A stretch of DNA of 64,000 bases, from assembly GCF_014284365.1 (NCBI RefSeq), contig NZ_JACOGG010000005.1, positions 1-64,000 on the forward strand. The letters run 5' to 3'. The notes beneath the pieces are model-generated. The model saw only the letters and a list, made by a program, of their open reading frames with translations, was not told where the DNA came from and did not search any database. Within the stretch, counting starts at the first letter, position 1. Each line of letters opens with the position of its first letter. The DNA comes from Cognatundibacterium rugosum (GTDB taxonomy: Bacteria > Pseudomonadota > Gammaproteobacteria > Burkholderiales > Burkholderiaceae_D). The translations under genes and the position numbers were made by a program. This document shows, one piece after another, positions 1-9,873 of this stretch.

Positions 1-126
1 CCGAATTGCCGCTGCGCGCAGAGGGGGCAGACTTGCACGACCTGCTGCCGTTTAACTACGCTGGCAGCGTCACGCCATAATTCAACCACTGTTCACGTTG
101 CAAGGTGCGGGGAAATTCGCGCTTAC
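1..126 (+). mobile_element. Right end of an IS66-family insertion sequence
   Basis: The heptamer CGCTTAC at 120-126 is the inverse of GTAAGCG, the usual tip of IS66-family terminal repeats. It lies 46 bases past a short reading frame that ends like an IS66 TnpC transposase. In this family tnpC is the last gene and stops shortly before the right repeat, so gene end and terminal repeat agree in orientation and spacing. IS66 elements duplicate 8 bp of target; the right copy here would be cttgcatc at 127-134. The left end and most of the element lie outside the window, so family assignment rests on these two short signals. Confidence 0.6.
3..80 (+). CDS. C-terminal end of a transposase (IS66 TnpC-like), partial
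   Basis: Only the last 25 codons are present, ending at a TAA at 78-80. The visible tail contains LHDLLPFNYAG, which resembles the LLPWN-type ending of IS66 transposase C-terminal domains. The catalytic DDE domain is outside the window, so activity or integrity cannot be judged. The identification is inferred from this tail plus the IS66-like terminal repeat at 120-126; the fragment alone would not be enough. Confidence 0.5.
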   Translation, partial: ELPLRAEGADLHDLLPFNYAGSVTP

Positions 127-144
127 CTTGCATCAACAAACAAA

Positions 145-170
145 AAAAACCGGGTACTAACCCGGTTTTT
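145..170. terminator. Bidirectional rho-independent terminator downstream of purL
   Basis: A perfect 8 bp stem (148-155 with 160-167) with a 4-base loop is flanked by an A run on the left (142-149) and a T run on the right (166-170). It can therefore end the leftward purL transcript and also block transcription coming out of the insertion sequence on the left. Confidence 0.85.
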
Positions 171-210
171 GATTTGCTGATTCGACGCGAACATCGACTT
201 GAACAATGGA

Positions 211-3200
211 TCAGCCCACCCACTTACGCGCATTGCGGAACATGCGCATCCATGGTGTATCCTCGCCCCACGATTCCGGTGCCCAGGATTGAATCACTGA
301 ACGGAATACACGCTCAGGATGCGGCATCATCACTGTGAAGCGACCATCCAGATTGGTCACCGCAGTGATACCGGCTGGCGAGCCATTCGGATTATAAGGA
401 TAGGCCTCCGTGGCCTGACCTGCATTATTCACAAAGCGCAGGGCGACACTTGCCTCATTCTGATTACCTGTCTGTGAAAAATCAGCAAAGCCTTCACCAT
501 GCGCAACCGCGATCGGCGTTTGTGTACCGGCCATACCGGCAAACAGGATCGATTGCGACTCCAGCACTTCCACCATCGCCAAACGGGCTTCAAACTGCTC
601 CGACTTATTACGCGTAAACTTAGGCCATGCCTGCGCACCAGGGATGATGGATTTCAGATTACTCATCATCTGACAGCCATTACAGATACCCAGACCAAAA
701 GTATCATCACGATGGAAGAAACCAGAGAACTGCTCAGCCATCATTTGGTTAAACAGGATGGTTTTCGCCCAGCCCTCGCCCGCCCCCAATACGTCACCGT
801 AGGAGAAGCCACCGACGGCGATCAGGCCTTTAAAGTCTTGTAAATTGGCGCGGCCAGCGATCAGGTCACTCATGTGTACGTCAACTGCTTCAAAACCAGC
901 CTTGTGCATGACATAAGCCGTTTCGATGTGCGAATTCACACCCTGCTCGCGCAGGATAGCGACCTTAGGACGGACACCAGTTGCGATAAACGGAGCAGCA
1001 ATATCTTCCTGCATATCGAAGCTGATACGTGGCTGCATACCCGGATCATTGGCATCCAGAATGCGCGCATATTCAGCATCAGCACAAGCTGGATTGTCAC
1101 GCAAACGGGCGATCTGCCAGCTGGTTTTGCTCCAGATCTGATGCAGACTACTACGCGTCGCCGCGTAGACCTGCTTCACATCACGGGTGAATTCTATGCT
1201 GTCTCCGGCGTTCACTTTGCCGATGATATGACTGCAGGCGCCCAGTTGATGCGCACGCAGCACATCCATAACTTCTGAACGTTGCTCGGTACGAACCTGT
1301 ATCACTGCCCCCAGCTCTTCATTGAACAAAGCGCGCAGGGTCAGTTCATTTCTGCGCTCAGGGATCTGGCCGGCCCAGTTTTTCGCATCGCCCTGATCGG
1401 CTGCATGACCACCGTCCATCGCCAAAATATCCACATTCACCGACAAACCGGCACGACCTGCAAATGCCATTTCACACAGAGTGGCGAACAAACCACCGTC
1501 GGAGCGATCATGGTAGGCCAGCAATTTGTCTTCACGATTCAAGGTCTGAATCGCCGCAAAGAAGGCTTTCAGGTCCTCCGGCTGGTCCAGATCCGGCACC
1601 TCATCACCGATGCGCTGCATGACTTGCGCAAAGGCAGATGCACCCAGACGGTTTTTACCACGGCCCAGATCAATCAGAATCAGGCTGGTATCGCCCTTAT
1701 CGAGCTGCAATTGCGGAGTCAGTGAACGACGTACATCGTAGACAGGAGCAAAGGCCGAAATAATCAGCGATACCGGTGAAGTGACTGACTTGGCCACACC
1801 GTCATCACTCCAGGTGGTGCGCATAGACAGGGAATCTTTACCGACCGGGATGCTGATGCCCAGTGCAGGACAGACATCCATACCTACCGCTTTCACGGTA
1901 TCAAACAGTGCAGCGTCCTGGCCTGGCTGACCACAGGCGGCCATCCAGTTAGCTGATAATTTAATATCCGAGATAGCCTGAATCGGTGCCGCAGCGATAT
2001 TAGTAATCGCCTCACCGACCGCCATACGGCCTGATGCCGGGGCGTTGATCACGGCCAGCGGGGTACGCTCGCCCATGGACATTGCTTCACCCAGATAGCC
2101 TTCGAAACTCATGGTGGTCACTGCACAGTCCGCCACCGGCACCTGCCATGGGCCCACCATCTGGTCACGCACCGTGGTGGCACCGACGGTACGGTCACCA
2201 ATGGTAATCAGGAAGGATTTATCAGCCACAGTAGGCAGACTCAGCACGCGCTCTGCTGCAGTAGCCAACTCGATACCGGTCAGATCTATCGTCTGCAAGG
2301 TCTGCGTCTGGCGCTCTACCTGACGATGCATTTTAGGTGGTTTGCCAAGCAATACATTCATCGGCATATCGACCGGTGCATTGCCATTCAAAGGATCAAT
2401 TACCTTTAACTGACGCTCTTCAGTCGCCGTACCAACTACCGCAAACGGACAACGCTCACGTTCACAGAAAGCCTGGAACACAGGCAGGGACTCAGGCGAA
2501 ATCGCGAGTACATAGCGTTCCTGAGATTCATTACTCCAGATTTCCTTTGGCGCCAGACCACTCTCTTCCAGCGGCACTTTACGCAAATCAAACAATGCGC
2601 CGCGTTTGGCGTCATTGGTGATTTCCGGGAAGGCGTTAGACAAACCACCGGCGCCAACGTCATGGATAGACAGGATAGGATTCTCATTCCCAAGCTGCCA
2701 GCAAGAATTAATCACTTCCTGAGCACGGCGTTCCATCTCCGGATTGCCACGCTGTACCGAGTCAAAATCCAGGTCAGCGGTATTGGTACCGGTCGCCATT
2801 GAGGATGCAGCACTGCCCCCCATACCGATACGCATACCAGGTCCACCCAGTTGTATCAGTAAGCTGCCGACTGGTAAATCATTTTTGTGCGTGTGTTTGG
2901 CAGAGATATTGCCGATACCACCCGCAATCATGATGGGCTTATGGTAGCCGTACACAGTACCCGCAACATTCTGCTCATAGGTACGGAAATAGCCACCCAG
3001 ATTTGGACGTCCAAATTCATTATTGAACGCTGCACCACCAATAGGGCCGTCTATCATGATCTGCAAAGGGGAAGCAATGCGATCAGGCTTACCATAGAAC
3101 TCTGTGCTGGCTGTACCCGTATTGCAGTCACCTGCATTTTCCCAAGGCTGTACCGAACCGGGAATCGCAAGATTGGACACTGTAAATCCGCACAAACCCG

Positions 3201-4200
3201 CTTTAGGCTTAGCTCCACGCCCAGTCGCGCCTTCGTCACGGATTTCGCCACCGGCACCGGTAGAGGCGCCTGGGAAGGGAGAAATAGCCGTCGGATGATT
3301 GTGGGTTTCCACCTTCATCAGGATATGCGTGAGTTCTTCACTGGCCTGGTAGGTATTATTCTTAGGATAGAAACGGGTGACTGATGCGCCCTCGATGATA
3401 GAGGAGTTGTCGCTGTACGCAACAACGGTGCCTTGCGGGTGTAATTCGTGAGTATTTTTGATCATCTGGAACAACGACTTATCTTGCTTTTCGCCGTCTA
3501 TGGTCCAGTCTGCATTGAAGATTTTGTGGCGGCAATGTTCGCTATTGGCTTGCGCAAACATCATTAACTCAACATCGGTAGGATTACGTTTGGCAATAGT
3601 GAATGCATCTACCAGGTAATCAATTTCATCATCCGATAAAGCCAGGCCCAGCTCAGTATTAGCATTAATCAGGGCTTGCTTGCCGCCCCCCAGTACATCA
3701 ATGAATTCCAGCGGTTTCGCATCCAGTTCACCGAACAACATACTCACCTGCTGTAAATCACCGAGTACCGTTTCCGTCATTCTGTCATGCAAGGCTAAGG
3801 CGACAGCTTCACGGGTCTGGGCATCAAGTGACTTCGCTTTTCCGAGCAAACTATGCTTCATGTGCACAAAGTAACTGATCCCTCTTTCGATCCGCCGTAT
3901 TTGCTGCATGCCGCAGTTTCTGGCGATATCCGTTGCTTTACTGGCCCACGGAGAAATCGTACCTACCCGGGGAATCACCATAAATACTTCGCCGGTTTCT
4001 GATCCGGGATAAGGATCACCGTAGGTTAGCAAAGCTTGCAAACGCTCCGTGTCGGCGCTGCTGAGCGCGGCGCTGGCATCGACAAAATGCTGGTAGCGCG
4101 CTGTAACACCGACAATATCAGGCGTTATGCTTTGCAGACGGGAAAGGAGATTAGTGGTGCGAAAACTAGACAGGGCATTAGAGCCTGGCAAAATCAACAT
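211..4200 (-). CDS. purL: Phosphoribosylformylglycinamidine synthase (FGAM synthase), large single-chain type
   Basis: Catalyses the fourth step of purine synthesis: FGAR plus glutamine plus ATP gives FGAM. At 1329 residues it is the long proteobacterial form that fuses the PurS-like, synthase and glutaminase parts. An N-terminal PurS-like region is followed by the ATP-binding synthase halves (for example [19 protein letters not shown] near residue 290). The C-terminal class I glutaminase has its nucleophile in GICNGCQ (about Cys1173) and the His/Glu pair in MMPHPE (about His1294, Glu1296). Soluble and cytoplasmic. It stands alone between a terminator on its 3' side and its own promoter near 4274. 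All key motifs are intact. Confidence 0.98.
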   Translation of the reverse strand: MLILPGSNALSSFRTTNLLSRLQSITPDIVGVTARYQHFVDASAALSSADTERLQALLTYGDPYPGSETGEVFMVIPRVGTISPWASKATDIARNCGMQQIRRIERGISYFVHMKHSLLGKAKSLDAQTREAVALALHDRMTETVLGDLQQVSMLFGELDAKPLEFIDVLGGGKQALINANTELGLALSDDEIDYLVDAFTIAKRNPTDVELMMFAQANSEHCRHKIFNADWTIDGEKQDKSLFQMIKNTHELHPQGTVVAYSDNSSIIEGASVTRFYPKNNTYQASEELTHILMKVETHNHPTAISPFPGASTGAGGEIRDEGATGRGAKPKAGLCGFTVSNLAIPGSVQPWENAGDCNTGTASTEFYGKPDRIASPLQIMIDGPIGGAAFNNEFGRPNLGGYFRTYEQNVAGTVYGYHKPIMIAGGIGNISAKHTHKNDLPVGSLLIQLGGPGMRIGMGGSAASSMATGTNTADLDFDSVQRGNPEMERRAQEVINSCWQLGNENPILSIHDVGAGGLSNAFPEITNDAKRGALFDLRKVPLEESGLAPKEIWSNESQERYVLAISPESLPVFQAFCERERCPFAVVGTATEERQLKVIDPLNGNAPVDMPMNVLLGKPPKMHRQVERQTQTLQTIDLTGIELATAAERVLSLPTVADKSFLITIGDRTVGATTVRDQMVGPWQVPVADCAVTTMSFEGYLGEAMSMGERTPLAVINAPASGRMAVGEAITNIAAAPIQAISDIKLSANWMAACGQPGQDAALFDTVKAVGMDVCPALGISIPVGKDSLSMRTTWSDDGVAKSVTSPVSLIISAFAPVYDVRRSLTPQLQLDKGDTSLILIDLGRGKNRLGASAFAQVMQRIGDEVPDLDQPEDLKAFFAAIQTLNREDKLLAYHDRSDGGLFATLCEMAFAGRAGLSVNVDILAMDGGHAADQGDAKNWAGQIPERRNELTLRALFNEELGAVIQVRTEQRSEVMDVLRAHQLGACSHIIGKVNAGDSIEFTRDVKQVYAATRSSLHQIWSKTSWQIARLRDNPACADAEYARILDANDPGMQPRISFDMQEDIAAPFIATGVRPKVAILREQGVNSHIETAYVMHKAGFEAVDVHMSDLIAGRANLQDFKGLIAVGGFSYGDVLGAGEGWAKTILFNQMMAEQFSGFFHRDDTFGLGICNGCQMMSNLKSIIPGAQAWPKFTRNKSEQFEARLAMVEVLESQSILFAGMAGTQTPIAVAHGEGFADFSQTGNQNEASVALRFVNNAGQATEAYPYNPNGSPAGITAVTNLDGRFTVMMPHPERVFRSVIQSWAPESWGEDTPWMRMFRNARKWVG

Positions 4201-4273
4201 GGCTGAGAGATAGTTGAGGCAATAGCTCGAGACAGTTCTCTCTCACTATCGCAGGTTGGATGAGAAAACCGAG

Positions 4274-4303
4274 ATTATACTCCTTTGCTCCCCACCCACT
4301 CCA
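4274..4303 (-). promoter_or_regulatory. Probable sigma-70 promoter of purL
   Basis: On the minus strand a perfect TATAAT (plus-strand 4274-4279) lies about 75 bases before the purL ATG. A weak -35 candidate, TGGAGT, is 18 bases further upstream (4298-4303). No PurR operator was recognised. The -10 is convincing, the -35 is poor. Confidence 0.45.
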
Positions 4304-4338
4304 GACTACATGCATTTTTATCCGTGGAAATACCTGAC

Positions 4339-6015
4339 TTAATTCGAGAATACTAAGGTATTACCCAATTCCTTGGATTTTGTTAATTTTTTAGCATACG
4401 GCTTATTTTGAAAATCAGCCAGATCATCTTTTAGCACTAACAACGCTACCTTGCGCTCAGCCAACAAATCAGCAAAACTCAGATCATCGATCACCACTGA
4501 ATTTTTATGCAGTTTGTTGCCCCAGTAGAGGTCATTACTTCTGATATCCACAATTCTGACGACACGCTGCAAATAATATGGCAATGAAGATTGTTGCTCA
4601 AAAACACGGTACAACACCGCTTCATGCTGAGGCAGCGCCTGCTGCGTCCAACGGACCAGCGCCCGCGTGGACACTTTCTCATCCATACCAGCAGCAACAT
4701 TTAACAGCAGTGGCAAGCCTAATACAGGAATCAGCACCAATGCAGCGACTCCGGCTTTGGGACACATGAATGCGATCAGCATAACAAGGAAACTGGCGCA
4801 TAAAAAAATAAGCCCAACCCAAACTAGTAATGTATTCTGAGTCATCCCAAAGGCAAGGATGTCCATGGATGCGGAAGCTGACTGCGACCATCCCGAATAG
4901 GCGACAGCAGCAAACAATATCATTAACAAGGCAGTAGGGAAAACGATTCCCAGCTTACCACCAGAGCCCTTCTCTTCCAGCCAGAAAGCGAGCTGAATCG
5001 CCATCAGCGGCATCACTGTCACCAGATAGTAATTGGCTTTCGCACTGGATACCGAAAAAAATAATAAGGGCATCAGCCACCCGGCAAACAGAAACAAATG
5101 CAAACGCTTATCGGCAGGAATGACACGCCGGAAAAATAGCAATACCGGCAATAAAAAAGACCAAGGAAAAAGGAAAATCACTACTCGTGGCAAGTAATAC
5201 CACCAAGCGCCGGCATAATAATCATGCGGCTCACGCTTACCCAGAAAGCGCAAAACATGTTCGTTAATAAAATAAAACCATGCAAATATCGGTTCCGTCG
5301 CTGCCGCAATCACATGCCATGGAGCAGCCACCAGTAAAAAAACGGCAATCGCGCGCCAGTCCAGCCAGAGACCAATACCAGCCAGAATTTCACGGAAGGA
5401 TGTCGCCCGCAACACCAGATAAACGCCCAGCACGGCAGAAAACAGGATCAGCGCCACAAAGCCCTTCGCCAGCAATGCCAATCCCAAGGCAACTGCCGCA
5501 GTGTAAAGATGCTTGCGCTTACGGTTTTCTGTGTATAAATAGGCAGCCATCACGGCCGCCATCAGAAACACGGTCAGCAACATATCGAACATCAATACTC
5601 TGGCCATGGCTGTCACCCCCAGACCACTGACAAAGATCAGCGCCGCCAGCCGTCCTGCCTGAGGTCGCGCTACTGACTTGGCAAACGACAGGATCAAAGC
5701 CACACAACCCATTCCCGACAAAGCCGGAACCAGCCGTATCACCCATTCTGCCTGCCCGAAAATCCCCATAAACAGTGCTGTAAGCCAATACAACAACGGT
5801 GGCTTTTCCATATAAGCCAGGCCATTCAGATGTGGAATAATCCAGTGTCGCCAATCGCCCGAAGCCAGCATTTCACGCGGAATTTCGGCATACAGGCCTT
5901 CATTATTATTCAGGACAGGATAGGCGCCCAGCCAGAATCCGAAAAAATAAACCGCAAAGCCCCAGACCAGCCACAATGGCAACACGGGGATCGATAATGA
6001 AGTACCTTTATTCAT
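4339..6015 (-). CDS. ArnT-like GT39/PMT-family membrane glycosyltransferase
   Basis: A 558-residue polytopic membrane protein of the dolichyl-phosphate-mannose-mannosyltransferase/ArnT clan. These enzymes transfer a sugar from an undecaprenyl-phosphate carrier to lipid A or another acceptor on the periplasmic side. The first periplasmic loop carries NEGLYAEIPREM (residues 38-49), matching the acidic ExxYAxIxREM signature of the family, with about eleven hydrophobic segments after it. The C-terminal soluble part (from about 440) is short. No arnBCADEF genes lie nearby, so 4-amino-arabinose transfer cannot be assumed; the acceptor and sugar are unknown. It lies downstream of a terminator at 6041-6069 and is probably transcribed on its own. 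Confidence 0.8.
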   Translation of the reverse strand: MNKGTSLSIPVLPLWLVWGFAVYFFGFWLGAYPVLNNNEGLYAEIPREMLASGDWRHWIIPHLNGLAYMEKPPLLYWLTALFMGIFGQAEWVIRLVPALSGMGCVALILSFAKSVARPQAGRLAALIFVSGLGVTAMARVLMFDMLLTVFLMAAVMAAYLYTENRKRKHLYTAAVALGLALLAKGFVALILFSAVLGVYLVLRATSFREILAGIGLWLDWRAIAVFLLVAAPWHVIAAATEPIFAWFYFINEHVLRFLGKREPHDYYAGAWWYYLPRVVIFLFPWSFLLPVLLFFRRVIPADKRLHLFLFAGWLMPLLFFSVSSAKANYYLVTVMPLMAIQLAFWLEEKGSGGKLGIVFPTALLMILFAAVAYSGWSQSASASMDILAFGMTQNTLLVWVGLIFLCASFLVMLIAFMCPKAGVAALVLIPVLGLPLLLNVAAGMDEKVSTRALVRWTQQALPQHEAVLYRVFEQQSSLPYYLQRVVRIVDIRSNDLYWGNKLHKNSVVIDDLSFADLLAERKVALLVLKDDLADFQNKPYAKKLTKSKELGNTLVFSN

Positions 6016-6040
6016 CCTGACACAATCTGAAATTCAGCAA

Positions 6041-6069
6041 AAAAAACGGCAAGCCAGATGCTTGCCGTT
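6041..6069 (-). terminator. Rho-independent terminator after the EAL-HDOD gene
   Basis: A 9 bp perfect stem (6045-6053 with 6061-6069) with a 7-base loop is followed, on the minus strand, by a run of eight T. It lies 19 bases after the stop of the EAL-HDOD gene and separates it from the glycosyltransferase. Confidence 0.9.
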
Positions 6070-6087
6070 GCCTGGAGGTAAAATAAC

Positions 6088-7305
6088 TTAAGCGACTGCA
6101 GCCACGTTTTTCGCCCAGACCAAGGCCGACAAGTGGGCAGCATTCACATCTTCAGCAGTGATCTTGAGTGACTCAGCCAGAGAGCCAACCAGCATACTAT
6201 TAAGTTCACATGCTTCTGCCAGCGCCAGATAAGGACCGTATAAGCCACCGCGCGAAATCAACGCTACAGTCACAACGTCAGGCAATTGTATCGAAGCCAT
6301 AATCTCATCCATAGGCAGACCGAGCAGCCGGTCAAGCAAAGAAAACATACCGGCAACAAATAAATTTTCGGCTTCTGCCTTAGGCATTTTCATCTGCCCC
6401 AATAACTCAGCAAAACGTCCACGCACGATCGCGGTTTCGAGCAATACCGGCGAATAGCCACTGGTGCTTGCTGTCGCCAATAATACCGTTAGCCAGCGAT
6501 AGAGCGGACTATAACCCAACATCTGAACCGCATGTTTGAGCGATTGTACTTCAGTGCGCAAACCAAAACCTGCGGAATTGATATAGCGTAGCAATTTATA
6601 GGCAAGTGTGGCATCCCGCTTCACAACCAATTCCAACTGCTGGATATCAGCATTTTTCCTGACCATTTCCATCAATTGCAAGATCGTCGTCTGCGAAGGG
6701 TTCAGCGCCTTCACTGCTGCGTTTGGCCTTGGTGTCAAATGCAACTTACCGACGAAACTATCGAGCGAAAGTGCTGAGCACGCGTCAAAATCCTGCCAAT
6801 TGGCGACATTTCGCGCCACCATTTTGACGGAAGATTGTTTCAGAGATGCGTAAACCTTTGCCTGGGACGCGAAATTCGCGGCATTAAGTTTAACTTCGAT
6901 ATGCGTAACAAAGGCAAAAAATCCACGCTCTAAAGTTGTGATTTCCGCACCACGCAGGCAAATGCCGTAGCCCAAATCGCGTAAAGTCTTGACGGCTGCC
7001 ACATTCGCGCTATCTGCAAAATGCTTTTTATGCAAAATCAAAACGGTATTCTTAGGCGGGAAAAGTTTGAGTCCCTCGACTTGCAACAACTGAGGCGCTG
7101 CCTCCAGAAAGATCAGGCTGTCATCTAACAAAAAACCTTTTTCATCATCATTCAGATGACCTGCGACGAACTCCAGCAGAGCATCGAGACTGTCGACATC
7201 CGATTCGACCGCTGGATTATTGCTTTGCCAGGAAAACTGAAATCCTATTACTTTTTGCTTAGGATCCAGTAAAGGCTCGCGCACGATGAAGTGAGTTTCG
7301 ACCAT
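6088..7305 (-). CDS. EAL-like/HDOD two-domain signalling protein (YuxH type), probably catalytically inactive
   Basis: The N-terminal half (about 1-200) has the fold pattern of an EAL cyclic di-GMP phosphodiesterase, starting at HFIVREPLLDPKQKVIGFQF, but the EAL signature and the metal-binding acidic residues are missing. The second half (about 200-400) is an HDOD domain with the typical LLRYINSAGFG and LKHAVQMLGY segments. Such proteins usually act as sensors or scaffolds rather than enzymes. The ATG at 7305 is preferred over an upstream in-frame GTG at 7356, because the conserved EAL start begins right after it; neither has a strong ribosome site. It follows the che operon but is cut off from it by a terminator. 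Confidence 0.85.
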   Translation of the reverse strand: MVETHFIVREPLLDPKQKVIGFQFSWQSNNPAVESDVDSLDALLEFVAGHLNDDEKGFLLDDSLIFLEAAPQLLQVEGLKLFPPKNTVLILHKKHFADSANVAAVKTLRDLGYGICLRGAEITTLERGFFAFVTHIEVKLNAANFASQAKVYASLKQSSVKMVARNVANWQDFDACSALSLDSFVGKLHLTPRPNAAVKALNPSQTTILQLMEMVRKNADIQQLELVVKRDATLAYKLLRYINSAGFGLRTEVQSLKHAVQMLGYSPLYRWLTVLLATASTSGYSPVLLETAIVRGRFAELLGQMKMPKAEAENLFVAGMFSLLDRLLGLPMDEIMASIQLPDVVTVALISRGGLYGPYLALAEACELNSMLVGSLAESLKITAEDVNAAHLSALVWAKNVAAVA

Positions 7306-7547
7306 ATATACAATTTTCAAAGAAGTTCCGAAATGACAGCTGAATACCTTGCTCACCGAAGCTGTGCTGTGCCAGCAGAGTCAAGCCTGGCGCCGTGCTG
7401 GGAGCTAATGAACAGTCTGTCAGACTTCATAAAATCACCGCAAATTATCTTACGGGTGGTTACAACAAATGATGCACCATTGCAACAAAACCTAACTACG
7501 CATGCCTGCACATTCGGCAGAGGTAGTGCTCTTCATCAACTCTGCCC
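7306..7547 (-). promoter_or_regulatory. Leader/promoter region of the EAL-HDOD gene
   Basis: The stretch between the che-operon terminator and the EAL-HDOD start must hold the promoter of that gene, since the terminator isolates it. I found no clear sigma-70, sigma-28 or sigma-54 match and no plausible small gene on either strand. Confidence 0.35.
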
Positions 7548-7593
7548 AAAAAAACAGGCTTTGTTGTCTGCAAGCATACGGACAACAAAGCCT
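7548..7593 (-). terminator. Strong terminator of the mot-che operon
   Basis: A 13 bp perfect stem (7556-7568 with 7581-7593) with a 12-base loop is followed on the minus strand by seven T. It lies 60 bases after the cheY stop and marks the end of the long motility transcript. Confidence 0.93.
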
Positions 7594-7653
7594 AGCGTCA
7601 GGTAGATACTGATTCAAGCATGCATGCGTACTAAGCAATGCATACAACTTGTA

Positions 7654-8049
7654 TCAGGCTGGTTTTCCGAGTTTTTCAAAAATCTTAGTGAGTTTTTCAT
7701 CCAAGGTCGCAGCAGTAAACGGTTTCACGACATAACCATTTGCGCCAGCTTGCGCTGCTGCAATAATATTTTCCTTCTTCGCCTCAGCCGTCACCATCAA
7801 GACTGGCAATTTGGACAAAGCTGGATCAGCACGAATATGCTGCAACATAGTCAAACCGTCCATGTTGGGCATATTCCAGTCAGAGATGACGAAGTCAAAG
7901 TCGCCATTCTTTAATTTAGCCAGACCCATTGCGCCATCTTCAGCCTCATCCACGTTGGAATAACCCAATTCTTTGAGCAAATTCCTGACAATCCGTCGCA
8001 TGGTAGAAAAGTCGTCGACAACTAAAAATTTGAGATTTTGGTCAGCCAT
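7654..8049 (-). CDS. cheY: Chemotaxis response regulator CheY
   Basis: A 131-residue single receiver domain that, when phosphorylated by CheA, binds FliM/FliN and switches motor rotation. The conserved set is complete and even matches E. coli numbering: acidic pair near Asp12/13, phospho-acceptor Asp57 in ISDWNMP, Thr87, Tyr106 and Lys109 in VVKPF. This is the last gene of the operon, about 100 bases after cheB. In many betaproteobacteria cheZ follows cheY, but here a terminator does. Of the two stand-alone receivers in the window, this one is the better match to the motor-binding CheY. Confidence 0.95.
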   Translation of the reverse strand: MADQNLKFLVVDDFSTMRRIVRNLLKELGYSNVDEAEDGAMGLAKLKNGDFDFVISDWNMPNMDGLTMLQHIRADPALSKLPVLMVTAEAKKENIIAAAQAGANGYVVKPFTAATLDEKLTKIFEKLGKPA

Positions 8050-8152
8050 GAATTACTCCAATATTTCTTTAAAGATAGTTGTTAGTATTATCGGTCAAAT
8101 TACAATTTCTGGGTGCCGAAATTGCAGAAAAGCATAAAAAACGTAGTGAGAA

Positions 8153-9226
8153 CTACACCCTGAGTGCCCGGCTGCCATGCGTCGCCAAATATTGCAGGAC
8201 TTTAGCAGGCAATTCATTGAGTGCTGCAACCTCATGTGTGCCGCCGGCGGCGATCGCCTCTTTGGGCATACCAAATACGACGCAACTCGCCTCATCCTGA
8301 GCAAAATTATAGGCACCGGCATTTTTCATTTCCAGCATACCCGCCGCCCCATCCTTGCCCATGCCAGTCAAAATAACTCCGACCGCATTCTTACCCGCAC
8401 AAGTTGCCGCCGATCGGAACAGCACATCGACCGAGGGCCGATGCCGGTTGACAGGTTCGCCCGTGTCAAGCTGGGTCACATAGTTGGCACCACTGCGCCC
8501 CAACAACAAATGGGAATGACCAGGCGCGATGTATGCATGACCAGGCAATACGCGCTCACCACCATTGGCTTCAGCCACAGAAATCTTACATAAACCGTCC
8601 AGCCGTTTTGCAAAAGAACGCGTAAAACCTTCCGGCATATGCTGCGTAATCAAAATACCAGGACAATCCGATGGCATCTGCACCAGGAAATTTTTAATTG
8701 CCTCAGTCCCACCGGTAGACGCACCGATGATAATCAACTTCTCACTACTCGTCAGCGGATTACGTACTGGCGGCAAACTCTCTTGAGCCACTTTCGCATG
8801 ATCAGCGGCCGCGACGGCACGACGAATTCTGGCTTTTGACGCTACCCTGATTTTTTCAGTGATCAAATCAGCATATTCCCGCATACCACTCTGTATGGAG
8901 AGCTTGGGCTTGGTCACAAAATCAACCGCCCCCAGCTCCAGCGCACGCATCGTAATCTCAGACCCACGTTCAGTCAGTGAAGACACCATAATGACAGGCA
9001 TGGGACGCAAACGCATCAAACGTTCCAGAAAGTCCAGACCGTCCATTTTTGGCATTTCTACATCCAGAGTCAGGACGTCAGGATTAGTCTGTTTAATGAG
9101 CTCTCTTGCAACCAGTGGATCCGGTGCCACGCCCACCACTTCCATATCGGGTTGGCTAGCAATAATTTCACTCATTACGCTGCGAATCAGAGCGGAGTCA
9201 TCGACTACCAATACTTTTATTTTCAT
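8153..9226 (-). CDS. cheB: Chemotaxis protein-glutamate methylesterase CheB
   Basis: Removes methyl groups from glutamates of chemoreceptors and deamidates glutamines, giving adaptation; activated by CheA. The N-terminal receiver (1-120) has phospho-acceptor Asp55 in [13 protein letters not shown]. After a linker, the C-terminal esterase (about 165-350) shows the catalytic Ser in [10 protein letters not shown], His in ITQHMPEGF and Asp in GMGKDGA. At 357 residues the length is normal. A GGAG ribosome site lies 8 bases before the ATG. It is 41 bases after cheD in the same transcript. Confidence 0.97.
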   Translation of the reverse strand: MKIKVLVVDDSALIRSVMSEIIASQPDMEVVGVAPDPLVARELIKQTNPDVLTLDVEMPKMDGLDFLERLMRLRPMPVIMVSSLTERGSEITMRALELGAVDFVTKPKLSIQSGMREYADLITEKIRVASKARIRRAVAAADHAKVAQESLPPVRNPLTSSEKLIIIGASTGGTEAIKNFLVQMPSDCPGILITQHMPEGFTRSFAKRLDGLCKISVAEANGGERVLPGHAYIAPGHSHLLLGRSGANYVTQLDTGEPVNRHRPSVDVLFRSAATCAGKNAVGVILTGMGKDGAAGMLEMKNAGAYNFAQDEASCVVFGMPKEAIAAGGTHEVAALNELPAKVLQYLATHGSRALRV

Positions 9227-9267
9227 TATTCAAACTCCACAACCATACATTTATCACTGCTATCGCT

Positions 9268-9873
9268 TCAGAACAGATCAACCTCACCACCAACCGAGGT
9301 AGTTTTGAGGCGGCTTGCATAATCTTGTTCGCGTTTTCTCAATGTATCGTTATGCTCGACTTTCAGCTTTTTCACAAGTACTTTGCCAGTACGCGGAAAA
9401 AAATATACTTTCCTGGGGTAAATATCATTAAGATCTTCAGCAATCACCCGCATTCTCTCTGCGCGCAGATAATCCAAAACGAATTTAGCGTTTCGCTCGC
9501 CAACATTGATTGCTGTAAAGCCGCGCAACACATTACCACCGCCAAAGACCTTTGCCTCCATGTTCTCTCTTTTTGCACCGGCTTTCAGCAGCTCATTAAT
9601 CAGCACCTCCATCGCATAGGTGCCATAGCGCATCGAGGCAGACACTGGATTGTCAGCGTCCCCTCCCGTATCTGGCAACATAAAGTGATTCATGCCACCC
9701 ACGCCGGACACCCGGTCACGAATACACGCTGAGACACAGGAGCCCAACACAGTGACTATCAGCATATCCTTATTGGTGAAATAAAATTCACCTGGCAATA
9801 TCTTGGCAGCATCACAATCAAATGTGCGGTCATAGTAGACATTGGTTGCAAAATGCTCTTCGCTCAAGCTCAT
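9268..9873 (-). CDS. cheD: Chemoreceptor glutamine deamidase CheD
   Basis: Converts specific receptor glutamines to glutamates and so helps maturation and adaptation of chemoreceptors. The catalytic Cys (residue 46 in VLGSCVSAC) and His (residue 63 in GGMNHFMLPD) are present. At 201 residues it is longer than the minimal family because of a C-terminal tail rich in charged residues. Its ATG overlaps the cheR stop by 4 bases, so the two are translationally coupled. Confidence 0.95.
   Translation of the reverse strand: MSLSEEHFATNVYYDRTFDCDAAKILPGEFYFTNKDMLIVTVLGSCVSACIRDRVSGVGGMNHFMLPDTGGDADNPVSASMRYGTYAMEVLINELLKAGAKRENMEAKVFGGGNVLRGFTAINVGERNAKFVLDYLRAERMRVIAEDLNDIYPRKVYFFPRTGKVLVKKLKVEHNDTLRKREQDYASRLKTTSVGGEVDLF

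Noticed and set aside
8088-8095. Sigma-28 -10 (ACCGATAA on minus strand) between cheB and cheY
   Set aside because: A good -10 match, but the -35 position reads ACCC. Not listed as a promoter.
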